NCBI RefSeq assembly: GCF_021155775.2
Contig: NC_060238.1
Location: 10,340,001 to 10,404,000 of the forward strand
Length of the DNA stretch: 64,000 bases
Direction of reading: 5' to 3'
From: Neodiprion pinetum
Lineage: Eukaryota; Arthropoda; Insecta; Hymenoptera; Diprionidae
Shown piece by piece: positions 32,183 through 42,452 of this stretch. The notes under the pieces are model-generated. The model was given only the letters and a program-made list of their open reading frames with translations. It had not been told where the DNA came from and did not search any database. Positions within the stretch are counted from its first letter, which is position 1; the number at the start of each line of letters is the position of its first letter. The translations under genes were made by a program, and so were the position numbers.

Positions 32183-32948
32183 ATGAAAAAACAGAAGACT
32201 AACACCAAACAAACAACTTCCTATGTTGAAGTAATTCTTTCACATTCGATCCTTTACCCTGCTATGATGAATTCTAAAGAACACATCTACCTAAATGTGG
32301 TTGTGTTAGCTGAGGCATTCCTTCGTGAAAACGCAGAAGAACATTCCGCAATGAAAACCACAAATTACTTCAACTCTCTATGGAGAGAAATCTCTTGTGG
32401 ACAGCTGAACGAAGTTTCAGAGAAAGGAAAAATAGGCTACCTTTGTCAAAGTTGCTGTGACTCGCAGTGAGTACATCATAATGAGTAACACAAATAAATT
32501 ATGAGAAAATAATTTTTTTTTCAAGTTTCAATTATTCCTTTAGCTCCAAACCCGAATCTCTCTAACACAAAATCTCCCTTCACTTGACTTTCTTCAAAGA
32601 AAAAGCGCAATGTAGTTCTTGCAAGCAGAGCCTCTATGACATAGTTAACAAGGCAGAAGGGTGCGAAGGATGTGACTTGGTGAAAAAAGAATTAAAGAAA
32701 ATTTTAAATATTCCTTGTTATTTCCCTTTAATAACTCACTACTTATAGACATTATTGCCGTCGGTCTACAAAACTTTGTTACAGATAAGATAGATAGAGA
32801 AGAATTGAAGGAGGTAGATGATCTTTTCAACAAAATAAGAGGACTAGAACACATAATAAAAGAAAACAATATTAGTAAAAATATATCAGTAGATAATAAA
32901 TCAAGGTTACAAAAGCCAGGAGGCACCAAAGACAAAAACTCCATGTAA
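32183..32948 (+). pseudogene. Possible gypsy-B gag remnants
   Basis: Two short frames (32183-32470 and 32715-32948) precede the protease. The first ends with a CQSCC cluster; no true zinc knuckle is visible. They are called gag remnants by position only. Confidence 0.3.
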
Positions 32949-33113
32949 AATATGCGAATCAAAAGGGAAAAAGAATAGATTCTATCCTGAAAGTACGTGT
33001 TGGTATAAAAACGAAAAAAAAAGAACACAACGAACTAGTAAACACACTGTTAAACATAGAACTATCAGAAGAGGACCCAAAAACTAAAATTCCCCCCACT
33101 AATTGAAACAAAA

Positions 33114-34751
33114 GTGAATCTAGAAAAGTCCTTGGAGGTGAAAGGACTTTATGACCCGGGCTTAAGAATAACAGTAATAAATGCAAAACTACTGAATAAA
33201 AAATTTATAAAAAAGAAGAGAGACTATCAAATAAAAACAATTAGTGGATGGGGCAGTAGCTACGGTATGATAAAATTAAATGCAGAAATACATGGTATAA
33301 CAGGGATTTTAAATGCCTTTGTATATGAGAATGAAAACTTCAACTTTGAGCTGATATTAGGTTCAGATAGCGTACAGAGATTTGGGTTAACTCATGATGA
33401 AAAGTTAAACATCACATTCCAAAATAAAAATAAAAAGAATGGGGAAACGATAAATTTAAAAAATAACAAAAGCTCAGATATAGAATGTAAATACGATACT
33501 ACAGAAGACCTAAAGATTGATAATAAATATGAGATAAACTTTGATGAATTGATAAAAACGATTGAATACAAAATGGATTTAAATCACTTAAGCGAAGATA
33601 GAAAAGAGAAAATGGAAATTCTAATAAATGATTATAAAGATATTTTTGCTATGAATAAATATGACGTGGGTCAGGTAAAAAATTATGAAGCCTTTATCGA
33701 TCTTCAATTTGATAAATATTGCGCCAAAAGACCATATAGATGTTCAGCGAATGACAGAAAAGAAATAGAGAAACAAATAACACAACTCTTAAAACACGGT
33801 CTGATTGAAGACTCATATAGCCCCTTCGCGGCACCAGTCACACTAGCCTTCAAAAAAGAAGAAAATAAAAGGAACAGGCTATATGTAGATGTTAGGGAAT
33901 TCAATAAGATAATTGTTCCACAATCGCAGCAATTTCCGTTAATGGAAGACCTAATGATAAGAACAGTAGGTTGCAAATACTTCAGAACATTAGACGTGAA
34001 CTCAACTTTTTGGTCCATTCCATTGAGAGCGGGAGACAGACAAAAAACGGGTTTTGTAACCCAAGAAAGCCACTATCATTGGACATGTCTCCCTTTTGGT
34101 TTAAAAACCTCACCGGCGATCTTTCAGAGGATTTTGGTAAATATAATAAAAAAATATAACTTGTCTAAATTTTGTGTAAATTACATAGACGATATAATGA
34201 TATTTTCAAATACATTTGAAGAACACCTAAACCAGATTAGACTACTGCTGGATGCGATGAAAAAAGAAGGATTAAAACTCAAGTTGACGAAATGCAAATT
34301 TGCAAAAAATGAAGTAAAATATCTAGGCCACTTGATAAAAAATAACACAATTACACCACTTAAAGATAACTTGAAAGCAATAAAGGATTTCGAGGCACCA
34401 AAAAACAGAAAACAGATAAGGCAATTTCTAGGAAAGATAAATATTGAAAGGAAATACGTACCGAAAATCACACAAATTCTTGAGCCCTTACACAACTTGC
34501 TCAGAAAGGATGTAAAATTCCACTGGTCAAAGGATTGCACAACTGCGTTCGAAAATATTAAAGAAATATTGTGTTCAGGACCAATCCTAGCCATATTTAA
34601 TCCGAAATCAGATATCTTTATATACACGGACGCAAGCACGAAGGGTGTTGGAGCAGAGCTAAAACAGCCTCAAGCGGATGGCACAATAAAAACGGTTGCA
34701 TACTTTTCAAAAAAGTTAAATGAAACGCAGAAAAAAAAGCAATCCTCCTAG
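33114..34751 (+). pseudogene. Gypsy-B pol: protease-like, RT, RNase H start
   Basis: The frame begins with a protease-like region in which the expected D-T/S-G is DPG (GLYDPGLRITVIN), followed by the flap-like and LGSD region. The RT is well kept: LPFGLKTSPAIFQR and catalytic YIDD (about 34180-34191). RNase H begins with FIYTDASTKGVGAEL. It breaks at 34751 in a run of eight A's (AAAAAAAA, 34731-34738), where one extra A shifts the phase. Downstream RNase H residues (IYSDHRPLENL) continue in the next frame until a TGA at about 34967. Confidence 0.85.
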
Positions 34752-35146
34752 AATGCCTAGCAATTAAAGAAAGTATAAAGTTCTGGCAGTACTGGCTAAT
34801 CGGAAATTTCTTTACAATATATTCCGACCATAGACCTTTGGAGAACTTGAATGTGAAAAATAGAACAGATAATGAGTTAGGCGATATGATACACTGTATA
34901 TCTCAATATAACTGTACGATCAAATATAATCCGGGAAAAAATAATGCAGAAGCAAACTTCCTTAGTTGAAACCCGATCTTAGAACCAAATGAAAATTCAA
35001 AAGACGTCTTAGAAACAGTAAATAATATAACCATACAAGAAATAATAGACGATGAAAAACTAAACAAACAAATAACAGAGAATATACACAAGTTCACAGT
35101 AGAAGATGAAATTCACTACAAAAAATTTAAAAAAAAGAAAAAAATC
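34752..35146 (+). pseudogene. Gypsy-B pol: RNase H end and linker, out of frame
   Basis: A phase-shifted frame gives LLECLAIKESIKFWQYWLIG, YSDHRPLE and NPGKNNAEANFLS, then a TGA where a Trp codon is usual, and further linker sequence to the integrase. Confidence 0.7.
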
Positions 35147-35779
35147 GTGCTAAGTGAAGAATACAGTAGAACCTTGATAAAACGCGTCCATGAAGAATAC
35201 TGCTACACAGGAATTAACCAAACTACACTTGAAATAAAACCATTCTATACCACACCAAATTTAGCTAAAAACATACAACATATATGTGAAAATTGCGAAA
35301 TTTGTATTAAAAACAAAGCAAGGCTAAACAAAAAATACGGACTTATGTCATACCTAGGATCAGCAGAGAGGCCTTTTCAAATAATGTCACTTGATACCAT
35401 AGGTAGATTTGGCGGACAAAGGTCGACAAAGAGGTACTTACATCTACTAGAGGACCACTTTACTAGATATGCTTATATTTTATGCTCAAAAAATCAAAAC
35501 GCATCTGACTTTATAATGATAATTAAAAAAATACCGGAGGAAGAAAAAATAGAAATAATACTCTCAGATCAATACCCTGGAATAAATTCGAAGGAGTTCA
35601 AAGACTATGTTGAAACAAAAAACATACAATTGATTTTCACAGCCGGGGACGCATCGTTCTCAAACGGGCTAAACGAAAGACTGAACAAAACGTTAACCAA
35701 CAAAATAAGATGTACACTAAATGGAAACGAAAGAAAAAATCATGGGCCACAAAACAGAAGAGTGCAGAGGAAAATATAA
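35147..35779 (+). pseudogene. Gypsy-B integrase, broken
   Basis: The zinc finger keeps CENCEIC, but the second His position reads Tyr (HEEYCYTG). The catalytic triad is present: D in SLDTIG, D in LSDQYPG and E in GLNERLNK. A second A-run (GAAAGAAAAAATC near 35728-35742) shifts the frame. The rest (YNETDHSVTGFSPEYLL...FKIEKKISD) continues at 35755-36179 in another phase. Confidence 0.8.
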
Positions 35780-36179
35780 CGAAACAGACCACTCAGTCAC
35801 AGGTTTTTCACCCGAATACCTGCTAAATGGAAAATCCACAGATCTACTTCCAGCAGAATCAACAAAAAACCACAGAAGAAATTTGAAAGAAGACAGAAAC
35901 CTTGCACTACTCCGAACCCGTAAATCACATGAATACAAAAAATCGCTGTATGATAAAAATAGAATAGAGTATAAATTCAACGAGAGCGACGAGGTGTACA
36001 TGGAAAATGAAAACAAGCTGAACAGGAAGAAAATGGACGAGATTAGAGTCGGGCCCTTCAAAATAGAGAAAAAAATCTCGGACTTTATCTTTCAAATAAA
36101 AACAGATAACAAAAAAAATTCAATGGATTTATATCATGTCACAAAGCTCATCCTTGTGGACGAATCACTACGACATTAA
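35755..36179 (+). pseudogene. Gypsy-B integrase C-terminus, out of frame
   Basis: It carries the usual downstream gypsy integrase features: TGFSPEYLLNGK, a basic middle and VGPFKIEKKISDFIFQIKT, ending in YHVTKLILV before TAA 36177-36179. No env follows. Confidence 0.75.
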
Positions 36180-36200
36180 TTTACAGGTAAATTAATGTTT

Positions 36201-36564
36201 GAAGGGCGGAGATGTAAGCTTTGTGCGCATGACCCGGGACACTCTGGCTACACGAGGGTGGAGAGAGGGGGAGAAATAGAAATCCTTCACGAGCTTTGAC
36301 TGGGGACATAAAATAATCTAATAAAGTGGTAACTGATAAAAGTTAGAAGAGTAAATTACGGGCATAGAAACTAAGTCATAATATATGAATATTTGAGAGT
36401 GTTGAATCTTCGAAGGAGTAGAAGAGATCTGTGAAGCAATAGTTTTCAATGTTGATTCTCTTATTTCTAGGTTAGTACGACATGCGCTCAATTGGTAAAT
36501 ATGGTGATGAGGTAATTGAATGAATAAATCTCTTATTTCGAGAAGAATCTAATCGTGCGGCTTC
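36201..36564 (+). repeat. Gypsy-B polypurine tract and 3' LTR (truncated)
   Basis: Purine run 36201-36212, then TGTAAGCTTTGTGCGCATGA. It ends abruptly at the Polinton-B terminus. The CA end of the LTR is not seen. Confidence 0.55.
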
Positions 36565-37960
36565 AGTAGTATAGATATGACGGTTCTAAATCAAAACATT
36601 ACGTAACCAGGTGACGTAACCGGTTGACGTGCCCACGGCGGCCATTTTGGAGATGGCGGCCATTTCGACAGCGGCCATTTTGAGGGCGGCCATTTTGATT
36701 TTTTTGATGGTGGCCATTTTGATTTTTTGATGGCAGCCATTTTTGATTTTTTGATGGCGGCCATTTTGACGGGGGGGGGGGGGGGGGGGGAATTTTAACG
36801 GCGGCCATTCTGACGGCGGCCATTTTGATTTTTGCTTAGCCGGATGAGCAGCCATTTTGATTTTTCATCGTCCGACAGTTTGATAATATGATTTTCGCTA
36901 TGACGTCACCAGTATAACCGACCGATTTTGCCGTCTAACGAGCAGCCATTTTGATGGCGGCCATTTCAATTTTTTATGACGTCACCGGTATAATCGACCG
37001 ATTTTGCCGTCTGACGAGCAGCCATTTTGATAGCGGCCATTTCAATTTTTTATGACGTCACCAGTATAATCGGCCGATTCTGCCGTCTGACGAGCAGCCA
37101 TTCTGACAGCAGCCATTTCGATTTTTCCCTAGTTTTGCCGTGTGACGAGCTGCCATTTTGATGGCGGCCATTTTGATTTTTTATGACGTCACCAGTATAA
37201 TCGACCGATTTTGCCGTCTGACGAGCAGCCATTCAGACAGCGGCGATTTTGATTTTTGCTTGGCCGGATGAGCAGCCATTTTGATTTTTGCTTAGCCTGA
37301 TGAGCAGCCATTTTGATTTTTCATCGTCCGATAGTTTAATAATGTGATTTTCGCTATGACGTCACCAGTATAATCGACCGATTTTACCGTCTGACGGCGG
37401 CCATCTTGGTTTTTGCTCAGTCGAATGGGCAGCCATTTTGATTTTTATCATCAGACAGTTTGATAATGTGATGTATTTCTCGGTCGGATGAATAGCCATT
37501 TTGATTTTTCGCCATTACCCGTAAACTTTCGCGCTAATAGTTTGCCCCGGCGAAAAATAATATTTTCCACGTACTTCGAATACATTCTTTTGCGTTAATC
37601 GACCGGATGGTGACATCGCAATTAGATAGGCTGGGGATGTTGTTGACGATCACTAAACTTTCACGCTAACAGTTTGCCCCCAGGGCGAAAATAATATTTT
37701 CGATATACCATTTTGATTTTTCACCGTTACCCCTAAACTTCCACGCTAACAGTTTACCCCCTTGATTTTTCGCCGTTACCCGTAAACTTTCGCGCTAATA
37801 GTTTGCCCCGGGCGAAAAATAATATCTTCCACGTACTTCGAATACATTCTTGTGTGTTAATCGACCGGTTGGCGACATTGCAATTAGATAGGCCGGGAAT
37901 TTTCGCCACAATTAGATAGGTCGGGGAATGTTGATGGCAATCCGTAAACTTTCACCCACG
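36565..37960. repeat. Polinton-B left TIR with tandem subterminal units
   Basis: GGCGGCCATTTTGATTTTT repeats lie at 36640-36850 (with a poly-G run at 36772-36790). Then come five or six units of roughly 105-115 bp built on TATGACGTCACC.GTATAAT and GCCGTCTGACGAGCAGCCAT, and GTAAACTTTCGCGCTAATAG units at about 37518, 37650, 37730, 37788 and 37943. Compared with Polinton-A the array is longer. The short frames here are repeat artefacts. Confidence 0.8.
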
Positions 37961-37969
37961 CTAATAGTT

Positions 37970-40471
37970 TGCTTTCACTATCACTCTCCCAAATTCTTAC
38001 CTTACCCAAGTGCAACACGATCGACATATGCGCACAAAGAATTGCTACATTTGCGAAAAGCCGTTACCCCTGAGGAGAAAAAGTGCCACGACCACTGTCA
38101 CTTCACGGGTAAATATCGTGGTCCTGTTCATAATCGGTGTAATTTGAATTTCAGAGAGACGCACACAATTCCAATAGTTTTCCACAATTTGTCCGGTTAA
38201 GATTCTCACTTTTTAATAAAATCCCTCGCGTCAACTTTTCACGGTGAAATTACCCTGCCACCCATAAATAGGAAAAAATATATATCCTTCACGAAACGCG
38301 TTGATGGGACGATGATGCACTTGAGATTCATCGATTCGTTTCGATTTATGGCTAGCAGCATCGATAAACTTTCCAAATATTTGAATGATGCAGACAAGCC
38401 CATAACACGTAAATTTTATAATAATCCGACTCAGTTCAGTTTGATGACCCGCAAAGGCGTTTTCCCTATGAATACGTCGATTGTTGGGAGAAACTCGATG
38501 AACCGCGATTACCTGCAAAGAAACATTTCTACTCGCACCTATGCGATGCAAATATTTCAGACACCAATTACGAGCACGCTAAAAATGTTTGGGGGGAATT
38601 TCATTTAGAGTCATTGGGCGGCTATTCGGATTTATATTTAAAGACCGACGTTCTTTTGCTTACCGATATTTTCGAAAATTTCCGCGCTAGCTGCTTCAAA
38701 ACATACGATTTAGATCCGTTGCACTACTACACTGCACCGGGACTTGCTTTTGACGCGATGCTCAAACATACCAATGTAACTTTGCAACTCTTAGACAACC
38801 CTGAAATGGTGTTATTTATTAAAAGAGCCTTTCCAGGTGGCGTAGCGCAATGTTCTCATTGACACGCTCGGGCAAATAACAGATTCATGGGAACAGATTT
38901 TGATCCAAACAAAGCGGAATCGTATCTCACGTATTTCGACGGGAATAACCTGTACGGAGCGGCTATAAGCGTGCATTTACCGGTCGGCTCGTTCGAGTGG
39001 GAGTATCAGCACATCGATGTAACAAACCATCCGGACGATTCGCCGATCGGTTACTTTCTGGAGGTAGATTTGGACTATCCTGTAGAACTCCACGGGGATC
39101 ACAAAGACTTGCCTCGTTGTCCCGAGCATTTTACTCCTCCAGGTGGTAAGAACGCCAAACTCGCGACCACCCTCCACCCCAAAACAAAGTATATATATTA
39201 GACTGGGCCAAAAAAATTGACAATTTTTTTTTTTGAAAAATATATTGAGAATATCATTCAGTATGGCATAAAAAAAATTTCATGAAATTTTAAGCCCTCA
39301 ACATTAACTTTAAGAGGTCTATCATCGCTATTTTTGATTTTTAGTAATAATTTGATGTTTTACGTCAGAACTGTCGAAATATTGAAGTGAAAAAATTTAT
39401 GTTCACTTATCCCTTTATAAAATTAAATTCCCTACAAAAAAGGTCTGATTACAGATTTTTGTCAGACAAGCCGTTTCCGAGTAATTAAGCTTAATAAATT
39501 GATATAATTTCTCGAGAATTAATCAAGAATTAATCGAGAATTAATCGAGAAATTATATCAATTTATTAAGCTCAATTACTCGGAAACGGCTTGTCTGACA
39601 AAAATCTATAATCAGACCTTTTTTGTAGGGAATTTAATTTTATAAAGGGATAAGTGAACATAAATTTTTTCACTTTAATATTTCGACAGTTCTGACGTAA
39701 AACATCAAGTTATTACTAAAAATCAAAAATAGCGGTGATAGACCTCTTAAAGTTAATATTAAGGGCTTGAAATTTCATGAAATTTTTTTTTTGCCATACT
39801 GAATGATATTCTCAATATATTTTTCAAAAAAAAAAATAGTCAATTTTTTTGGCCCAGTCTAATATATATATAGTGCACTATAGAAATTTGAAGCAGTGTT
39901 TGAGTTTAGGATTGAAAGTAACAGAAGTGCACAGAGTATTAAAGTTTGCACAATCTCCATGGCTCGAACCTTACATCACGCTCAACACGGACATGCGCAA
40001 GCGGTCTAGGAATGAATTTGAGAAAAACTTTTACAAACTCATGAATAACGCGGTGTTCGGCAAGACTATGGAGAACGTGCGAAATCATAAAGATGTAAAA
40101 TTGGTCACAAAATGGAAGGGACGAGGTGGTGCGAGAGCGCTTATTGCCAGGGCAAACTTTCACAGCTGCACCGTATTTGGCGCTGATATGGCCATCATTG
40201 AAATGAATCGTGTCAAAGTTCACTTCGCTTAACCAATTTACGTCGGTGCATCGATTCTAGATCTGTCAAAAATCATTCTTTACGATTTCCACTATAATTA
40301 TGTGAAATCCAACTTTTCGAACAGCGGGGTCAAATTGTTGTATACCGACACACACAGCCTTATTTATCAATTTAACGTATCGAACATCTACGATATCGTC
40401 AAACGTGATGTGGATACAATGTTTTATACCTCTGACTGTCCGCCCCACAATGTGTATGGCATTCCGCTTAA
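37970..40471 (+). pseudogene. Polinton-B DNA polymerase B, main part
   Basis: Protein-primed type B polymerase, the Polinton replicase. It begins with the zinc region (CHDHCHFTGKYRGPVHNRCN; FHNLSG), then FIDSFRFMASSIDKLSKYL, YSDLYLKTDVLLLTDIFENF, the motif A region YFDGNNLYGA and motif B-like NFYKLMNNAVFGKTMENVR. The motif C region reads YTDTHS, where YxDTDS is expected, so a catalytic Asp is changed to His. Other breaks: a frameshift near 38465, TGA at about 38860, a 663-bp MITE at 39199-39861 and TAA at about 40230. It stops at the TTAA of the next insertion, and the C-terminus resumes at 44186. The N-terminal block seen at 19696-20178 is absent. Confidence 0.88.
39199..39861. mobile_element. 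663-bp near-perfect palindromic MITE in polymerase B
   Basis: Left half from TAGACTGGGCCAAAAAAATT and right half ending in its complement. The arms run about 300 bp each to a centre near 39530 rich in CTCGAGAATTAAT units. It is flanked by TATATA on both sides, compatible with a TA target (Tc1/mariner type, inference). Removing it rejoins polymerase frame KTKYI to VHYRNLKQ. Confidence 0.88.
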
Positions 40472-40518
40472 GGGCGTTGCCTATGCCTCAAAGAGCGCGC
40501 GCAAACAGAGACTCACGA

Positions 40519-40801
40519 TTTTCCTTCTCATTTCCTCATTTTTGAAGATAATTAGGTTCTTAGGGGGTCATTTTGAAGGTAAAGGATAGATCTGTGTCGC
40601 CTTTTTTGCCGAATTTTCGATTTCGCTTTCAGATTTGCGTAAAACGTACTTGAAAGTACGTTATGTTTGAAGTGAAACACAGCGGACAGTGAATTTTTTT
40701 TCGCAATTCGGCGAAAAAGGCGACACAGATCTATTCTTTATCTTCAAAATGACTCCCTAAGAACCTAAGTATCTTCAAAAATGAGGAAATGAGAAGGAAA
40801 A
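40519..40801. mobile_element. 283-bp foldback MITE, TCACGA duplication
   Basis: TTTTCCTTCTCATTTCC at the left end and its complement at the right end. The arms of about 95 bp are more than 90 per cent alike by eye. TCACGA flanks both sides (40513-40518 and 40802-40807). It lies inside the TTAA element, near its left end. Confidence 0.88.
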
Positions 40802-40859
40802 TCACGAAGCATAAAACAACAAATTTTTCGCGCAAAAGGCGGGCGGCTGCTAGCGCCAC

Positions 40860-41638
40860 GACTGCGTTGGCCGGCGACCATGCGAATTATAGGCGAGGAG
40901 AGTAGACTCAACACCCCCCACTACAATTCCCCTCCTTCGAATCCTCGTCGCTCGGCACGTGTATAGTGTTCCGCGCTTTTATTTTTGCTTGTGTTTTTCT
41001 ACAGTGTTTTTTATTATTTCGAATCAGTATTTATTCCCGCGATGGCTAAGAAGAGAGGGAATGTGTCTTTGAAGAAGAAGAAATGACCCGGCATAAAGAT
41101 TTTGGCTAAATTTTAGGAAAAAAGGAGGTAAATCGAATTATTTATATGATTGATGGTGCACCCTCTCTGACTTCGAGATTCAATTACTTGAGTACGAACA
41201 ATCGCAGGGCTTTAATTTAAGAAGGTACTTTCAAGAGCCGATAGCGCTGTTCATAATAGCAGTATAAATTCATTCTCTAATTTCTTTATACATACGAAAA
41301 CATAAACTAGAATGCATTGTGACGTGTAGTACTAGCCCGGTTTGCATTAGTCGCTAAAATATGTCATCAATTTGTTACGTGTTCAGGTTAAATGATCGAA
41401 ATCGATATTCGGCAATTAGCATGAGTGTTTACACTTTGTCGATCATAAGGAATATTCGTATCACTTATTGTGACTAACTAAGTATCCAAGGTAAAATTAC
41501 AATGTACCTGACAGAATTTTCCATACAAAGTAAATACGGCGCGTACGTATTAGGCCACTAAAATACGCGCGTTTTGTTTTTAGAAATAAACTTGACGTAA
41601 TTCTGGGGTAATCATACATGCACACATTACTTACAAAT
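40860..41638 (+). other. TTAA-element 5' region with possible first exon
   Basis: A GC-richer leader is followed by ATG at 41042 with MAKKRGNVSLKKKK before TGA 41084-41086. The basic start could be the first exon of a transposon protein now interrupted by a stop, but I cannot confirm a splice site or homology. The rest, to 41638, shows nothing. Confidence 0.3.
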
Positions 41639-42101
41639 CAGCCACCTACAAAACTGTCATCAAATCAGATACTACTGCCAAGTATAATTTATTTAGAAAC
41701 TAATGATGATTTTGATATACTATAACTAATGATGACAAAAAAAAAAAAATTGAAATCAAAATTGAAATTCAAAAAAAAAAAAAAAAAAAATTTTGATAAA
41801 AAAAAAAAAAAATTGGAGTACCTGGTACTTGGCGGGCCCATGTTTATATTGCCATTACAACATTGATATAACTCGACTTGTATTTTCTTGTGCTTGTTTT
41901 AAAAAAGCCCGCCTTTTACCACTATCTCCAATTTTTTTTATTTCAATAAAAATTGTTTTTTTTTTCAATTTCAATTTTGATTTCAATTTTTTTTTTTCGT
42001 CATTATATTAGTTATAGTATATCAAAATCATCATTAGCTTCTAAATAAATTATACTTGGCAGCAGTATCTGATTTGATGACAGTTTTGTAGGTGGCTGTT
42101 A
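41639..42101. repeat. 463-bp inverted repeat with poly-A/T centre
   Basis: Arms 41639-41790 and 41950-42101 mirror each other (CAGCCACCTACAAAACTGTC ... its complement). The centre has long A and T runs. A MITE-like foldback element nested in the TTAA element. Target duplication not resolved. Confidence 0.8.
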
Positions 42102-42225
42102 TGTGGGTAGCTGTCACATTAATATACTTGACGAAAGGTTTTTGCACCTGAGGTGCTTTTTGGGGATATCAGTACTTTTTGTGGGATTTCGCTTGAACAT
42201 TTAAAAATTTTGCTCGCTCGCTGCG

Positions 42226-42452
42226 CTCGCTCGATAGATTTTTGGGATACAGAATTAATATTTGAGACGAAAATAATCGGTGGAAAAGCCAAGTTAGAGC
42301 TTTCTCATAATTACATGTATCAGGTCCAAGGTCTTCTACACATTACGAATAGGAAGTGGTGCTATTTTATAGTTTGGACGCCAAAGGGATTGATTTTTGA
42401 TAAAATAAAACGTGACGATAAATTCTGGACCGAAAAAATGGAGAATAAATGA
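42226..42452 (+). pseudogene. YqaJ-type exonuclease, C-terminal fragment
   Basis: The frame has KAKLELSHNYMYQVQGLLHI followed by CYFIVWTPKGLIFDKIKRDD and FWTEKM before TGA. The Tyr-x-x-Gln-x-Gly-x-x-His/T pattern with a hydrophobic strand and WTPKG is typical of the C-terminal part of YqaJ-like (lambda exonuclease-type, PD-D/ExK) nucleases found in insect transposon proteins. The upstream catalytic D and ExK motifs are not seen. The frame extends back to 42153 but that part is dissimilar. Confidence 0.65.

Larger units (their letters stand above)
31014..36564 (+). mobile_element. Gypsy-B, degraded LTR retrotransposon cut by Polinton-B
   Basis: It carries pol parts from 33114 to 36179, then a purine-rich GAAGGGCGGAGA (36201-36212) and a TGTAAGC start at 36213 that looks like the 3' LTR. 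The LTR is broken at 36565 by the AGTAG end of Polinton-B. I could not find a matching 5' LTR. The TGTAACG at 31026 begins a different-looking sequence, so the left limit is uncertain. Confidence 0.65.

Noticed and set aside
11590..37500. Regularly spaced repeats considered as a CRISPR array
   Set aside because: Units are long, diverged and tandem without unique spacers, and the context is a eukaryotic Polinton end.
39484..39560. CTCGAGAATTAAT repeats considered as a regulatory operator
   Set aside because: They are the centre of the palindromic MITE and are explained by its symmetry.
41042..41086. MAKKRGNVSLKKKK as a complete small peptide gene
   Set aside because: Only 14 codons; at best the broken first exon of a transposon protein.
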